Assembly (NCBI RefSeq): GCF_014982715.1
Contig: NZ_JADCJY010000001.1
Location: 620,001 to 684,000, forward strand
Direction of reading: 5' to 3'
Origin: Gallalistipes aquisgranensis
GTDB taxonomy: Bacteria > Bacteroidota > Bacteroidia > Bacteroidales > Rikenellaceae
Length of the DNA stretch: 64,000 nt
The notes beneath the pieces are model-generated. The model searched no databases and was not told the DNA's origin. It was given only the letters and a program-made list of their open reading frames with translations. The position numbers and the translations under genes are program-made. This document shows, one piece after another, positions 1-7,041 of the stretch. Positions within the stretch are counted from its first letter, which is position 1. The number at the start of each line of letters is the position of its first letter.

Positions 1-603
1 GGAAAGAACGTCACGCTCAACGCGGGGGTGCGTATCTACGAGGATTGCGTGATCGGCGACAATGTGATCCTGCATGCGGGATGCGTGATCGGGGCGGACG
101 GTTTTGGTTTCGCGCCCAACGAGAAGGGTGAGTTCGTGAAGATTCCCCAGATCGGCAACGTGGTGATCGAGGACGACGTGGAGATCGGGGCCAATACCTG
201 CGTGGATCGGGCCACGATGGGGTCTACGCGCATTAGGAAAGGTGTGAAGCTCGACAATCTGATCCAGATCGGGCATAACGTGGTGGTCGGCGAGAATACG
301 GTCTGCGCCTCGCAGGTGGGAATCGCCGGTTCCACGAAGGTGGGACACAGCTGCATGATGGGCGGTCAGGTGGGGATCGCCGGTCATCTGACCATCGGCG
401 ACGGCGTGAAGCTGGCCTCCAAGAGCGGCGTGTCGAACAGTATCGCCGACGGACAGACCTATATGGGATCGCCCGCCCTGCCGGGAACCAAGTTCCACCG
501 GGCGCATGCCGTTTACCGGAACCTGCCCGATTTGAGCAACCGGGTGCATCAGATCGAAAAGGCGCTCGAAAAGTTGTTGAAGGAGCGGGAGGCTGCCGAA
601 TAG
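1..603 (+). CDS. lpxD: UDP-3-O-acylglucosamine N-acyltransferase LpxD (3' part)
   Basis: The reading frame is open from the first base of the window, so this is the C-terminal 200 residues of a protein whose start lies upstream. It consists of hexapeptide repeats (left-handed beta-helix) of the I-G-x-x-x-x type, with the LpxD hallmark [11 protein letters not shown]; the histidine at codon 92 corresponds to the family's catalytic base. LpxD is a cytosolic trimer that adds the second hydroxyacyl chain to UDP-3-O-acyl-glucosamine in lipid A synthesis. The end, with an acidic/basic helix after the repeats, looks complete. ruvC starts 8 nt downstream on the same strand, suggesting co-transcription. 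An internal GTG at position 28 could be taken as a start but lies inside the repeat domain and is not the real one. Confidence 0.93.
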   Translation, partial: GKNVTLNAGVRIYEDCVIGDNVILHAGCVIGADGFGFAPNEKGEFVKIPQIGNVVIEDDVEIGANTCVDRATMGSTRIRKGVKLDNLIQIGHNVVVGENTVCASQVGIAGSTKVGHSCMMGGQVGIAGHLTIGDGVKLASKSGVSNSIADGQTYMGSPALPGTKFHRAHAVYRNLPDLSNRVHQIEKALEKLLKEREAAE

Positions 604-611
604 TTTTTCCG

Positions 612-1304
612 ATGAAGGAACGGCCGGAAAGGATCATCATGGGGATCGACCCGGGCACCAATACGGCCGGGTACGGTTTCCTGGAGGTGCGGGGTGCCGC
701 CGTGCACTGCATCGTGCTGGGAGATATCGCGCTTCACCAGTTGAAAGACCCTTACCGGAAACTGCGTCATCTGTTCGACCGGGTGGGGGCGCTGATCGAG
801 GAGTATCGTCCGGACGAAGTGGCGCTGGAATCGCCCTTTTTCGGGGAGAACGTCCAGAGCATGTTGAAACTCGGCCGGGCGCAGGGGGTGGCGATGGCCG
901 CCGCGCTGACGCATGACCTGCCCGTGTTCGAATATGCCCCGCGCCGGATCAAACAGGCGATCACGGGGCAGGGTGGGGCCTCGAAGGAGCAGGTGGCGGC
1001 CCTGTTGAAAAGTATGCTGCACGTGGAGTACGACGTGAAGAGGCTGGACGCCACGGACGGGCTGGCGGTAGCGCTGTGCCACTATTTCGTCAGTTCGGCC
1101 CCGATCAACGAGGCTTGCGGGGACGATCGGAAAAAGGCTCTGGGCGGCGGATTGAAGGCCGTGTCGCGGCAGGGAAGCCGCAGCTGGGAGAGTTTCGTGA
1201 GCGATCATCCCGACCGGTTGGTGCGGCCGGTGTCCGGGAAACGGCCGGTGGCGGAAGGTGCGGAGTGTCCGCTGGAACATAGAATTCAAAAACGGAAACC
1301 ATGA
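612..1304 (+). CDS. ruvC: Holliday junction endodeoxyribonuclease RuvC
   Basis: Resolves four-way DNA junctions in recombination repair together with RuvAB. The RNase-H-like fold and the four acidic catalytic residues are visible: D13 in GIDPGTNTAG, E73 in ALESPFF, and D146 and D149 in DATDGLAVALCH. The catalytic core ends near residue 165. About 60 further residues follow, polar and rich in R, S and G, so this protein (230 aa) is longer than the usual 170-190 aa of the family; the tail has no motif I recognise. The gene overlaps the next by 4 nt (ATGA), implying translational coupling. Confidence 0.95.
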   Translation: MKERPERIIMGIDPGTNTAGYGFLEVRGAAVHCIVLGDIALHQLKDPYRKLRHLFDRVGALIEEYRPDEVALESPFFGENVQSMLKLGRAQGVAMAAALTHDLPVFEYAPRRIKQAITGQGGASKEQVAALLKSMLHVEYDVKRLDATDGLAVALCHYFVSSAPINEACGDDRKKALGGGLKAVSRQGSRSWESFVSDHPDRLVRPVSGKRPVAEGAECPLEHRIQKRKP

Positions 1305-2329
1305 AGAAAAGGATATGGAGCACGCTATTGCTGGCTGGTATGCTGGCAGGGTGCGGAGGACAGGACGGATACCGGGTCGAAGGCGACTTGAAGGGGCTTG
1401 CCGGAGAGGTGTATCTGAATATCGACGGGCGGATGGCCGATACGGCTTCGGTGAAGGATGGCAAGTTTGTCTTCGAGGGGAAGACGGAGCGTCCGGCGAC
1501 GGCGACCGTTCTGAACGAACGCGGACAGGTGACGACCTTCTTCCTGGAGAACGGCCGGATCGTGCTGAAAGGGGATGCGGAGAAGCCGATGGAGATCGAG
1601 ATCACGGGAACGTTGAGCAACGAACGGTACAGTGAGGTGCGCCGGAAGCTGACGGCGTGCGTCGACCGTTACATGGCGGCTTCGTCCGGCGAGGAGAAAG
1701 AGGCGGCGATGGCATCGTTCGATTCGCTTTTCTGGGCTTCGGTGGATGCGAACACGGACAACATGCTGGGTGCTACTTTGCTTTACCAGGCTGCCCAGGG
1801 AGATGATCCCGCGCGGGTGGTTGATGCGATCGGGCGGTTTTCGTCCGAAATGCGGACTCATCCCATGATGAAAGAGGCGGAGCGGATCGCCGGAACGGCT
1901 CTGCGGACGGCGGTGGGGCAGCCTTATACCGACATCACGTTGCCGGATGCGGACGGAAAGAATGTGTCGCTCTCTTCGCTGGTGGGCGAGGGAAAGTACG
2001 TGCTGCTCGACTTCTGGGCATCGTGGTGCGGACCCTGCCGGGAGGAGTTTCCCTATCTGGCAGAAGCGTACGGGAAATACCGTGCGAAGGGGTTCGACAT
2101 ATATGGCGTTTCGCTCGACCAGGACCGGGAAGCATGGTCGGAAGCCGTGGAACGTTACGGTCTTGTGTGGACGAACGTGGTGGCGGACGAAAATCCGAAC
2201 GATGCGGCACAAGTGTATGGGGTCACTTCCATTCCGGCCAATTTCCTGATCGCTCCCGACGGAAAGATCGTGGCGCGCGACCTGAGAGGAGAGGCATTGG
2301 CGAAAAAACTGGCCGAATGGCTGGAATAA
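1301..2329 (+). CDS. TlpA-type thioredoxin lipoprotein with DUF4369 domain
   Basis: A 342-aa predicted lipoprotein: signal peptide with lipobox LLAGMLAGC (Cys18). Residues about 25-115 match the DUF4369 domain that precedes thioredoxin folds in Bacteroidota. Residues about 205-340 form an AhpC/TSA-TlpA thioredoxin domain with the active site WCGPC near residue 243 and the cis-proline segment TSIPANF. It probably acts as a membrane-anchored periplasmic thiol-disulfide oxidoreductase. The substrate cannot be read from the sequence. It is coupled to ruvC by an ATGA overlap, which looks positional rather than functional. Confidence 0.88.
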   Translation: MKKRIWSTLLLAGMLAGCGGQDGYRVEGDLKGLAGEVYLNIDGRMADTASVKDGKFVFEGKTERPATATVLNERGQVTTFFLENGRIVLKGDAEKPMEIEITGTLSNERYSEVRRKLTACVDRYMAASSGEEKEAAMASFDSLFWASVDANTDNMLGATLLYQAAQGDDPARVVDAIGRFSSEMRTHPMMKEAERIAGTALRTAVGQPYTDITLPDADGKNVSLSSLVGEGKYVLLDFWASWCGPCREEFPYLAEAYGKYRAKGFDIYGVSLDQDREAWSEAVERYGLVWTNVVADENPNDAAQVYGVTSIPANFLIAPDGKIVARDLRGEALAKKLAEWLE

Positions 2330-2370
2330 TCATGCCGGATCATAAAAAAACTGAAAAAATCACCGAAATA

Positions 2371-2401
2371 TTTGCAGGGTCGTCAAAATTAGCTATATTT
2401 G
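2371..2401 (+). promoter_or_regulatory. Bacteroidota-type promoter of the tRNA-Arg gene
   Basis: A -33 element TTTG at 2371-2374 and a -7 element TATATTTG at 2394-2401 are separated by 19 nt, matching the TTTG / TAnnTTTG consensus of the Bacteroidota primary sigma factor. The predicted start point lies a few bases downstream, about 12 nt before the mature tRNA. Confidence 0.8.
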
Positions 2402-2419
2402 CACTCGCAAATCAGACAA

Positions 2420-2493
2420 GGCTCCGTAGCTTAACTGAATAGAGCACTTGACTACGGATCAAGAGGTTACAGGTTTGAATCCTGTCGGAGTCA
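2420..2493 (+). tRNA. tRNA-Arg (anticodon ACG)
   Basis: All arms fold by eye. The acceptor stem GGCTCCG pairs with CGGAGTC (one G-U). The D-arm is GCTTAACTGAATAGAGC. The anticodon arm is CTTGA-CTACGGA-TCAAG with anticodon ACG. The variable loop is 5 nt and the T-arm is ACAGG-TTTGAAT-CCTGT. The discriminator base is A and CCA is not encoded. Total length is 74 nt. ACG is normally edited to ICG by TadA and reads CGU/CGC/CGA. Confidence 0.96.
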
Positions 2494-2496
2494 CTG

Positions 2497-2533
2497 AAAA
2501 AAGCAACTTGCAGAAATGCAAGTTGCTTTTTTT
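2497..2533 (+). terminator. Rho-independent terminator of tRNA-Arg
   Basis: A perfect 10-bp stem GCAACTTGCA / TGCAAGTTGC with a GAAA loop (2503-2526), preceded by an A-run and followed by seven T. It closes the single-tRNA transcription unit. Confidence 0.92.
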
Positions 2534-2797
2534 ATGCCATTTGGGGTAGGTATCGGGTGATTCGTGCAGACCTGTGTGAACAGGGAATCGACATGCATGC
2601 CCCCGTCGCCGAAGTGTTGGCGGTTGAAAATCATCGGCAAATGGAGTGTCCTGTCGATATCGTAGTGAGATCGCCTGTGCCGCCAGCCTTTCGGGCGCTC
2701 GGGAGAGCCGGGAGGGAAAAATTTCCGTTTTTCCGGGAAATGTGGAATATTTCGTTTATCTTGATTTAACATTTCGCTGCCCGTTGCATCATTATCA

Positions 2798-3352
2798 ATG
2801 AGTATGAATTCAGCGACCGATAACCGTATCATTGCCATGCTGGGCGACGGGGGCGACCCGGAGGCTGGGGTCAGAATGCTCGTCGAGCTGTACGGTGAGC
2901 GTATCTACTGGCATGTCAGACGGTTGGTGCTGTTTCACGAAGAGGCCGAGGAACTGACTCAGGATACCTTCGTGCGTGCCTGTTTCCGTATCGGGTCGTA
3001 CAGAGGGGAGGGGCCGTTTTCCGCCTGGCTCTACCGGATCGCCACCAACGAGGCCCTCCAGTGGATTCGCAGGAAGCGGGCCGGCCGGAAAAACCTGATC
3101 GGGGTGGAATGCCTTTCGGACCTTCCGGCCGAAGAGGTGGAGCTGGGTGATGCGGCGGCAGACCTTTTTGCGGAGGCGGTCCTGCGGCTTCCCCCGCGGC
3201 AGCGGTCGGTCTTTACGCTCCGTTACTATGACGGGATGCCGTACCGGCAGATCGCGCAGGTAATGGAGACGACAGAGTCGAACGCCAGAACGACATACCA
3301 TTATGCAACGGATAAAATCAGGGATTTCATAAAGGAACATGGTTATGAATGA
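2798..3352 (+). CDS. ECF-type RNA polymerase sigma factor
   Basis: A 184-aa sigma-70 family protein with only regions 2 and 4. Region 2 (about residues 25-95) carries the core-binding and -10 reading segment with EEAEELTQDTFVRA and a FSAWLYRIATNEAL helix. Region 4 (about 125-175) carries LPPRQRSVFTLRYYDGMPYRQIAQVM, the -35 reading helix-turn-helix. It is the first gene of a packed + strand run to about 10327, and the next gene overlaps it by 14 nt, the usual sigma/anti-sigma layout. It probably directs transcription of that run, but no matching promoter could be identified. An alternative ATG lies two codons in. Confidence 0.93.
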   Translation: MSMNSATDNRIIAMLGDGGDPEAGVRMLVELYGERIYWHVRRLVLFHEEAEELTQDTFVRACFRIGSYRGEGPFSAWLYRIATNEALQWIRRKRAGRKNLIGVECLSDLPAEEVELGDAAADLFAEAVLRLPPRQRSVFTLRYYDGMPYRQIAQVMETTESNARTTYHYATDKIRDFIKEHGYE

Positions 3353-3686
3353 TGTATTTCAGACCGGACGGAGGGACGGCAGGATGCCTTTCCGGGTTCC
3401 GGAAGGATTTTTCGATGAATTGCCCCGGCGGACGGTGCTGCGGCTGAGGGCCGAGACCCGGAGACGCCGACGGAGGCTGATCGTCCGGGTGGCTGCAGTC
3501 GTCGTACCGTTCGCCGCCTGCCTCGCGGTGGCCATAGTGTTCCGTGTCTCCGACGGGAGGGAACGGGAAAGTGTCGCTTTCGGGTCGGACGGCACTGAAC
3601 AGTTCGACTGTTATTTGCAGGGCCTTTCTGACGAGGAACTGAAGAACCTCGCGGCCGAAGCCTCGCTCGATCCTACTTTCTATTGA
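3339..3686 (+). CDS. Short single-pass membrane protein, probable anti-sigma factor
   Basis: A 115-aa protein. Residues 1-45 are cytoplasmic by charge, with a run of arginines just before a hydrophobic helix at about 47-68, so the topology is N-in/C-out. The short outer part ends in a segment rich in E and D. The overlap with the ECF sigma gene and the size and topology fit the small Bacteroidota anti-sigma-like proteins. No zinc-binding HxxxCxxC motif is present, so it is not a classical ZAS anti-sigma. The function is inferred from position. The second ATG at 3345 is an equally possible start. Confidence 0.65.
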   Translation: MVMNDVFQTGRRDGRMPFRVPEGFFDELPRRTVLRLRAETRRRRRRLIVRVAAVVVPFAACLAVAIVFRVSDGRERESVAFGSDGTEQFDCYLQGLSDEELKNLAAEASLDPTFY

Positions 3687-3722
3687 CGATGTAGTATGAA
3701 CGGATAAAACTTTTCCTTTGCC

Positions 3723-4175
3723 ATGAAAACAATCGGAACGATACTGCTTTTCGGCCTGTTGCTGCCCTTTTTCGTCGCGGGGCAGGGAAACAGCCGGCAG
3801 GCCCGGCTGATCGAGGCCAAAGCGGCGCTTATGCGGAGTGAACTGAATCTGACGGCGGAGCAGGAGGAGGCATTTCTTCCGCTCTACACGAGCTACGAGA
3901 AGGAGATCGCCGCATCGTCCGCTCCGATGCGCAGCCTGCGCAACCGGATGCGGGCCGATACCCTCACTTACGGACCTGTTCCGACCCGTGAGCAGGCCTT
4001 GTTGCAGATACGGACGGGATTCCGTGTGTCGCAGTCCATTCTGGATGTCAAGAAGCGTTATCTGGACCGGTTCGCCCTGGTGCTCGATCCCGGACAGTTG
4101 CTGAAGTTCTACCAGACCGAGAATGCGATCCGTAACCGAATCAATCGGGAACTCAAGCGTAGGAACAATCCATGA
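3723..4175 (+). CDS. Periplasmic Spy/CpxP-like protein (LTxxQ motif)
   Basis: A 150-aa protein with an N-terminal signal peptide (cleavage near residue 20) and an otherwise helical, highly charged sequence. LNLTAEQEEAF at residues 41-51 is an LTxxQ motif as in the Spy/CpxP chaperone and metal-stress proteins. In Bacteroidota, proteins of this kind often sit beside ECF sigma genes and are thought to sense or buffer envelope stress. The gene ends with a 4-nt overlap (ATGA) onto the DUF1549/DUF1553 gene, so it is translated with it. The function is tentative. Confidence 0.7.
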   Translation: MKTIGTILLFGLLLPFFVAGQGNSRQARLIEAKAALMRSELNLTAEQEEAFLPLYTSYEKEIAASSAPMRSLRNRMRADTLTYGPVPTREQALLQIRTGFRVSQSILDVKKRYLDRFALVLDPGQLLKFYQTENAIRNRINRELKRRNNP

Positions 4176-5659
4176 GAAAATTACTGCTTCCCCTGATGCT
4201 CGCGGCCGCACTGACCGGCCGGACATCCTCCATCGACAGCCTGGTCGGAATGAAACTCCGGCAGCAGGGCGTAGTGCCTTCGCCGCAGTGCAGCGATGCC
4301 CGGCTCGTCCGTCGTCTTTACCTGGTGACCACCGACCGTATTCCCACCTCGGAGCAGGTACGGTCCTATCTGCGCAACCGGAACCGGGAGGTGCTGGTGG
4401 ACAGTCTGCTTGCCAGTGAGGGATTCGTCGAGAAGATGACGCTCAAGTGGGGCGATCTGCTGCGTATCAAATCGGAATTTCCGAGTACCCACTGGCCCAA
4501 TGCCGTGCAGGCTTACAACAAGTGGCTGACCGACCGTTTCCGGGCCAATATGCCTTACGATGCTTTCGTGCGCACTCTTCTGCTCGGTACAGGCAGTAAC
4601 TTCCGGGTGCCGGAGACCAATATTTACCGTACGGGCAGCGACCGTGCCCCGGAGACTCAGGCGGACAATATCGCCCTCCTGTTCACGGGGCGGCGGCAGG
4701 CTCCGCCCGAGTGGAGCGTGTTTTTCACGCAGTTGAGATTCAAGGGGACCGGGGAGTGGAAGGAGGAGATTCTTTGCCTGGACATTGATGTTCCGGCTCC
4801 GGCTCTGCCGGTGCGGCTGGCCGAAGGGGTTTCCGTGAAACTGCGGGAGGGGACCGACTACCGAGTTCCGTTCGTCGAATGGCTGACTTCGGACGCGAAC
4901 CGCCCCTTCGCCCGTGCCATGGCCAACCGCATGTGGTTCTGGTTCATGGGCAGGGGAATCGTGGAACCGTGCGACGATATGTCTCCGGAGAACGCACCTT
5001 CGAATGCCCCGTTGCTCGAATACCTGACCGACCGTTTCATCGCTTCGGGGTACGACCTGCATGCTCTCGCCCGGGAAATCCTGCTCAGCGAGACCTTTTC
5101 GCGGAGTTCGCTCTCCGCGGGCGGCAATGAGGCCGATTCGCTCTGGTTTTCGCACTATCCTCTGCGACGCCTCACTTCCGAACAGCTGAATGATGCCGTG
5201 TGCGACATCACGGGCGTGCCCGATCTCTATTCGAGCCGTGCTCCGGAGCCCTTTACCAACTATCCGGCAGGGACGCGGGCCATCCAGCTCGGCGACGGAA
5301 CCGTGACCACCACGCAGCTCGAACTCTTCGGCCGTCCCTCCCGCGATCTGGCGCTGGAGAGTAACCGTGACAACCGTCTCGATTCGAAACAGCTTCTCTA
5401 TCTGCTCAATTCGACCAACGTATACGACAAACTGCGGACGAGTCCCTATCTGAAATCCCTGTCGCAGCGGAAATTGGGTGTGAAGGGGACCGTCCGAGAG
5501 ATTTATCTCCGGGTGCTCGGCCGTCCCGCATCCGACCGGGAGGTCGGGGCCGTCACGGCATGGGCCGCCGGCCTTCCCCAGCGGAACCGGCTCCGTAACA
5601 TGGCCGAATCGCTGATGTGGGCTTTGCTGAACAGCGACGAATTTATTTTCATGAACTGA
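4172..5659 (+). CDS. DUF1549/DUF1553 domain secreted protein
   Basis: A 495-aa protein with an N-terminal hydrophobic segment. Residues about 35-190 resemble DUF1549 (RLVRRLYLVTTDRIPTSEQV, then VEKMTLKWGDLLR and YNKWLTDRFRANMPYDAFVR). Residues about 230-480 resemble DUF1553 (WLTSDANRPFARAMANRMWF, MGRGIVEPCDDM, LREILLSETFSRSS-like helices, and the C-terminal LLNSDEF). These two domains are nearly always paired and are best known from Planctomycetes, usually in proteins of 700-1100 aa with a cytochrome-c-like PSCyt1 domain. Here there is no CxxCH and the inter-domain region is very short, so it is a minimal form. The biochemical role of the family is unknown. The gene precedes its usual partner, DUF1501. 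Confidence 0.82.
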   Translation: MRKLLLPLMLAAALTGRTSSIDSLVGMKLRQQGVVPSPQCSDARLVRRLYLVTTDRIPTSEQVRSYLRNRNREVLVDSLLASEGFVEKMTLKWGDLLRIKSEFPSTHWPNAVQAYNKWLTDRFRANMPYDAFVRTLLLGTGSNFRVPETNIYRTGSDRAPETQADNIALLFTGRRQAPPEWSVFFTQLRFKGTGEWKEEILCLDIDVPAPALPVRLAEGVSVKLREGTDYRVPFVEWLTSDANRPFARAMANRMWFWFMGRGIVEPCDDMSPENAPSNAPLLEYLTDRFIASGYDLHALAREILLSETFSRSSLSAGGNEADSLWFSHYPLRRLTSEQLNDAVCDITGVPDLYSSRAPEPFTNYPAGTRAIQLGDGTVTTTQLELFGRPSRDLALESNRDNRLDSKQLLYLLNSTNVYDKLRTSPYLKSLSQRKLGVKGTVREIYLRVLGRPASDREVGAVTAWAAGLPQRNRLRNMAESLMWALLNSDEFIFMN

Positions 5660-5682
5660 CCTACGCACAAAAAACACTCCCT

Positions 5683-7041
5683 ATGAATTCGAAGAAAAAC
5701 CGCCGGCAGTTTCTCCGGGAATCATTGACACTCGGAGCGGGACTTATGTTCTCCGACAGACTGCTGGCCTCCCTTGCGGGTTTGCATTTCGGGATGGGAC
5801 GGTCTGCCGGTCCCGGTGTTTCCGGTCCGGCTGGTGGCCGGGCCCGGTCGGTGGTCTACATCTATCTCGACGGCGGTTCGTCCCAGACCGACACGTTCGA
5901 TCCGAAACCCGAGGCCGGGCGCGATTATGTCGGCAATTACCGGAATCCGATAGCCACGAACGTGCCCGGAATCACGATCGGGGAGAAGCTGCCCCGCCTG
6001 GCGCAGTTGGCGGATCGCTATTCGCTGTTGAGGGGCATGGTCGTTCGGACCAACGCCCACGAGACGGCCCATTATCGTATGCAGACGGGCGACCTGACCG
6101 GGGGAAGCATCGTCTATCCTTCGTTCGGCTCCATGATCTCCTATCTGAAAGAGGGTGAATACCGGAATCCGTTGTTTTCTTATATTACGCTGACGGCCGC
6201 TTCGACCCGCTTCAACGAGGCCGGATTCCTGCCCCCTAAGTACAAACCCTACGACACGGGGGGCTCTCCCGGAAAGGAATACTTCGACGTGAGCGGTATT
6301 TACGACCACACGGTGCCCGATTCCCTGCTGTTGCAGCGGAAGGCGCTGCTGGAGATGCTCGCCCCGCTCGGTGAGAGGGTCGAGCCCACGGAGGAGGTCC
6401 GGCTCGCCGAAGAGCTGCGCGCACAGAACTACCGGTTGATCCTGGGCGATACGCGCCGGGTGTTCGACCTGTCCGAAGAGCCCGAAGATCTGCGGCAGTC
6501 CTACGGAATGACCGATTTCGGACAGTCCTGTCTGGCCGCACGGAAACTCGTGCAGGCGGGCGTGCTGATGGTTGTCGTTCGTTTCCGGGGATGGGATACC
6601 CACAAGGAGCACTTCAAACGGATGGATGCCCGGTTGGAGGAGCTGGACAAGGGCGTTTCCTCGCTGCTGCTCGATCTCGAGAAATTCGGACTGCTCGACC
6701 GGACGGTCGTGCTGTGCGGCGGCGAGTTCGGGCGGACGCCCCGTATCGCCTGGGGGCCGCCCTGGAACGGCGGACGCGGACATTGGGGCGACGCCTTCTC
6801 CTATCTGGTGGCCGGAGGGGGATTCCGGGGCGGGGCCGTTGTGGGGAAGACCGACGCCAAAGGGGAACAGGTCGTCGACCGGCCGGTCTATCCGGCCGAC
6901 CTGTGGGCCTCGGTCTATTCGCTGATGGGAATAGACCCGAAGCGGACGGTCGTACATCCCACTCGGGGCGAAATACCCATCCTGCCCTCTTTCGGCGTCG
7001 AGGGTCAGAGCGGAGGAATGTTGACAGAAATCATGCGTTAA
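5683..7041 (+). CDS. Tat-exported DUF1501 protein
   Basis: I chose the ATG at 5683 because it places the twin-arginine signal KNRRQFLRESL at the N-terminus; the frame is open further upstream but without a sensible signal. The protein has about 452 aa and belongs to DUF1501, an alkaline-phosphatase/sulfatase-fold family of unknown reaction that typically accompanies DUF1549/DUF1553. Motifs seen: YLDGGSSQTDTFDPKP, NAHETAHYRMQTGD, RFRGWDTHKEHF, GGEFGRTPRI and a GRGHWGD stretch before the glycine-rich VAGGGFRGGAVVGKTD. The family usually has GRDHW, so the Asp is replaced by Gly here. The Tat signal suggests export in folded form with a cofactor. Confidence 0.88.
   Translation: MNSKKNRRQFLRESLTLGAGLMFSDRLLASLAGLHFGMGRSAGPGVSGPAGGRARSVVYIYLDGGSSQTDTFDPKPEAGRDYVGNYRNPIATNVPGITIGEKLPRLAQLADRYSLLRGMVVRTNAHETAHYRMQTGDLTGGSIVYPSFGSMISYLKEGEYRNPLFSYITLTAASTRFNEAGFLPPKYKPYDTGGSPGKEYFDVSGIYDHTVPDSLLLQRKALLEMLAPLGERVEPTEEVRLAEELRAQNYRLILGDTRRVFDLSEEPEDLRQSYGMTDFGQSCLAARKLVQAGVLMVVVRFRGWDTHKEHFKRMDARLEELDKGVSSLLLDLEKFGLLDRTVVLCGGEFGRTPRIAWGPPWNGGRGHWGDAFSYLVAGGGFRGGAVVGKTDAKGEQVVDRPVYPADLWASVYSLMGIDPKRTVVHPTRGEIPILPSFGVEGQSGGMLTEIMR

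Noticed and set aside
2557-2769. A 70-codon open frame on the + strand between the tRNA and the sigma factor
   Set aside because: No promoter or recognisable motif. Likely a chance frame in a 264-nt intergenic region.
2491-2838. A 115-codon open frame on the minus strand across the tRNA terminator
   Set aside because: It covers the terminator hairpin and the start of the sigma-factor gene, and its translation has no protein-like or family features.
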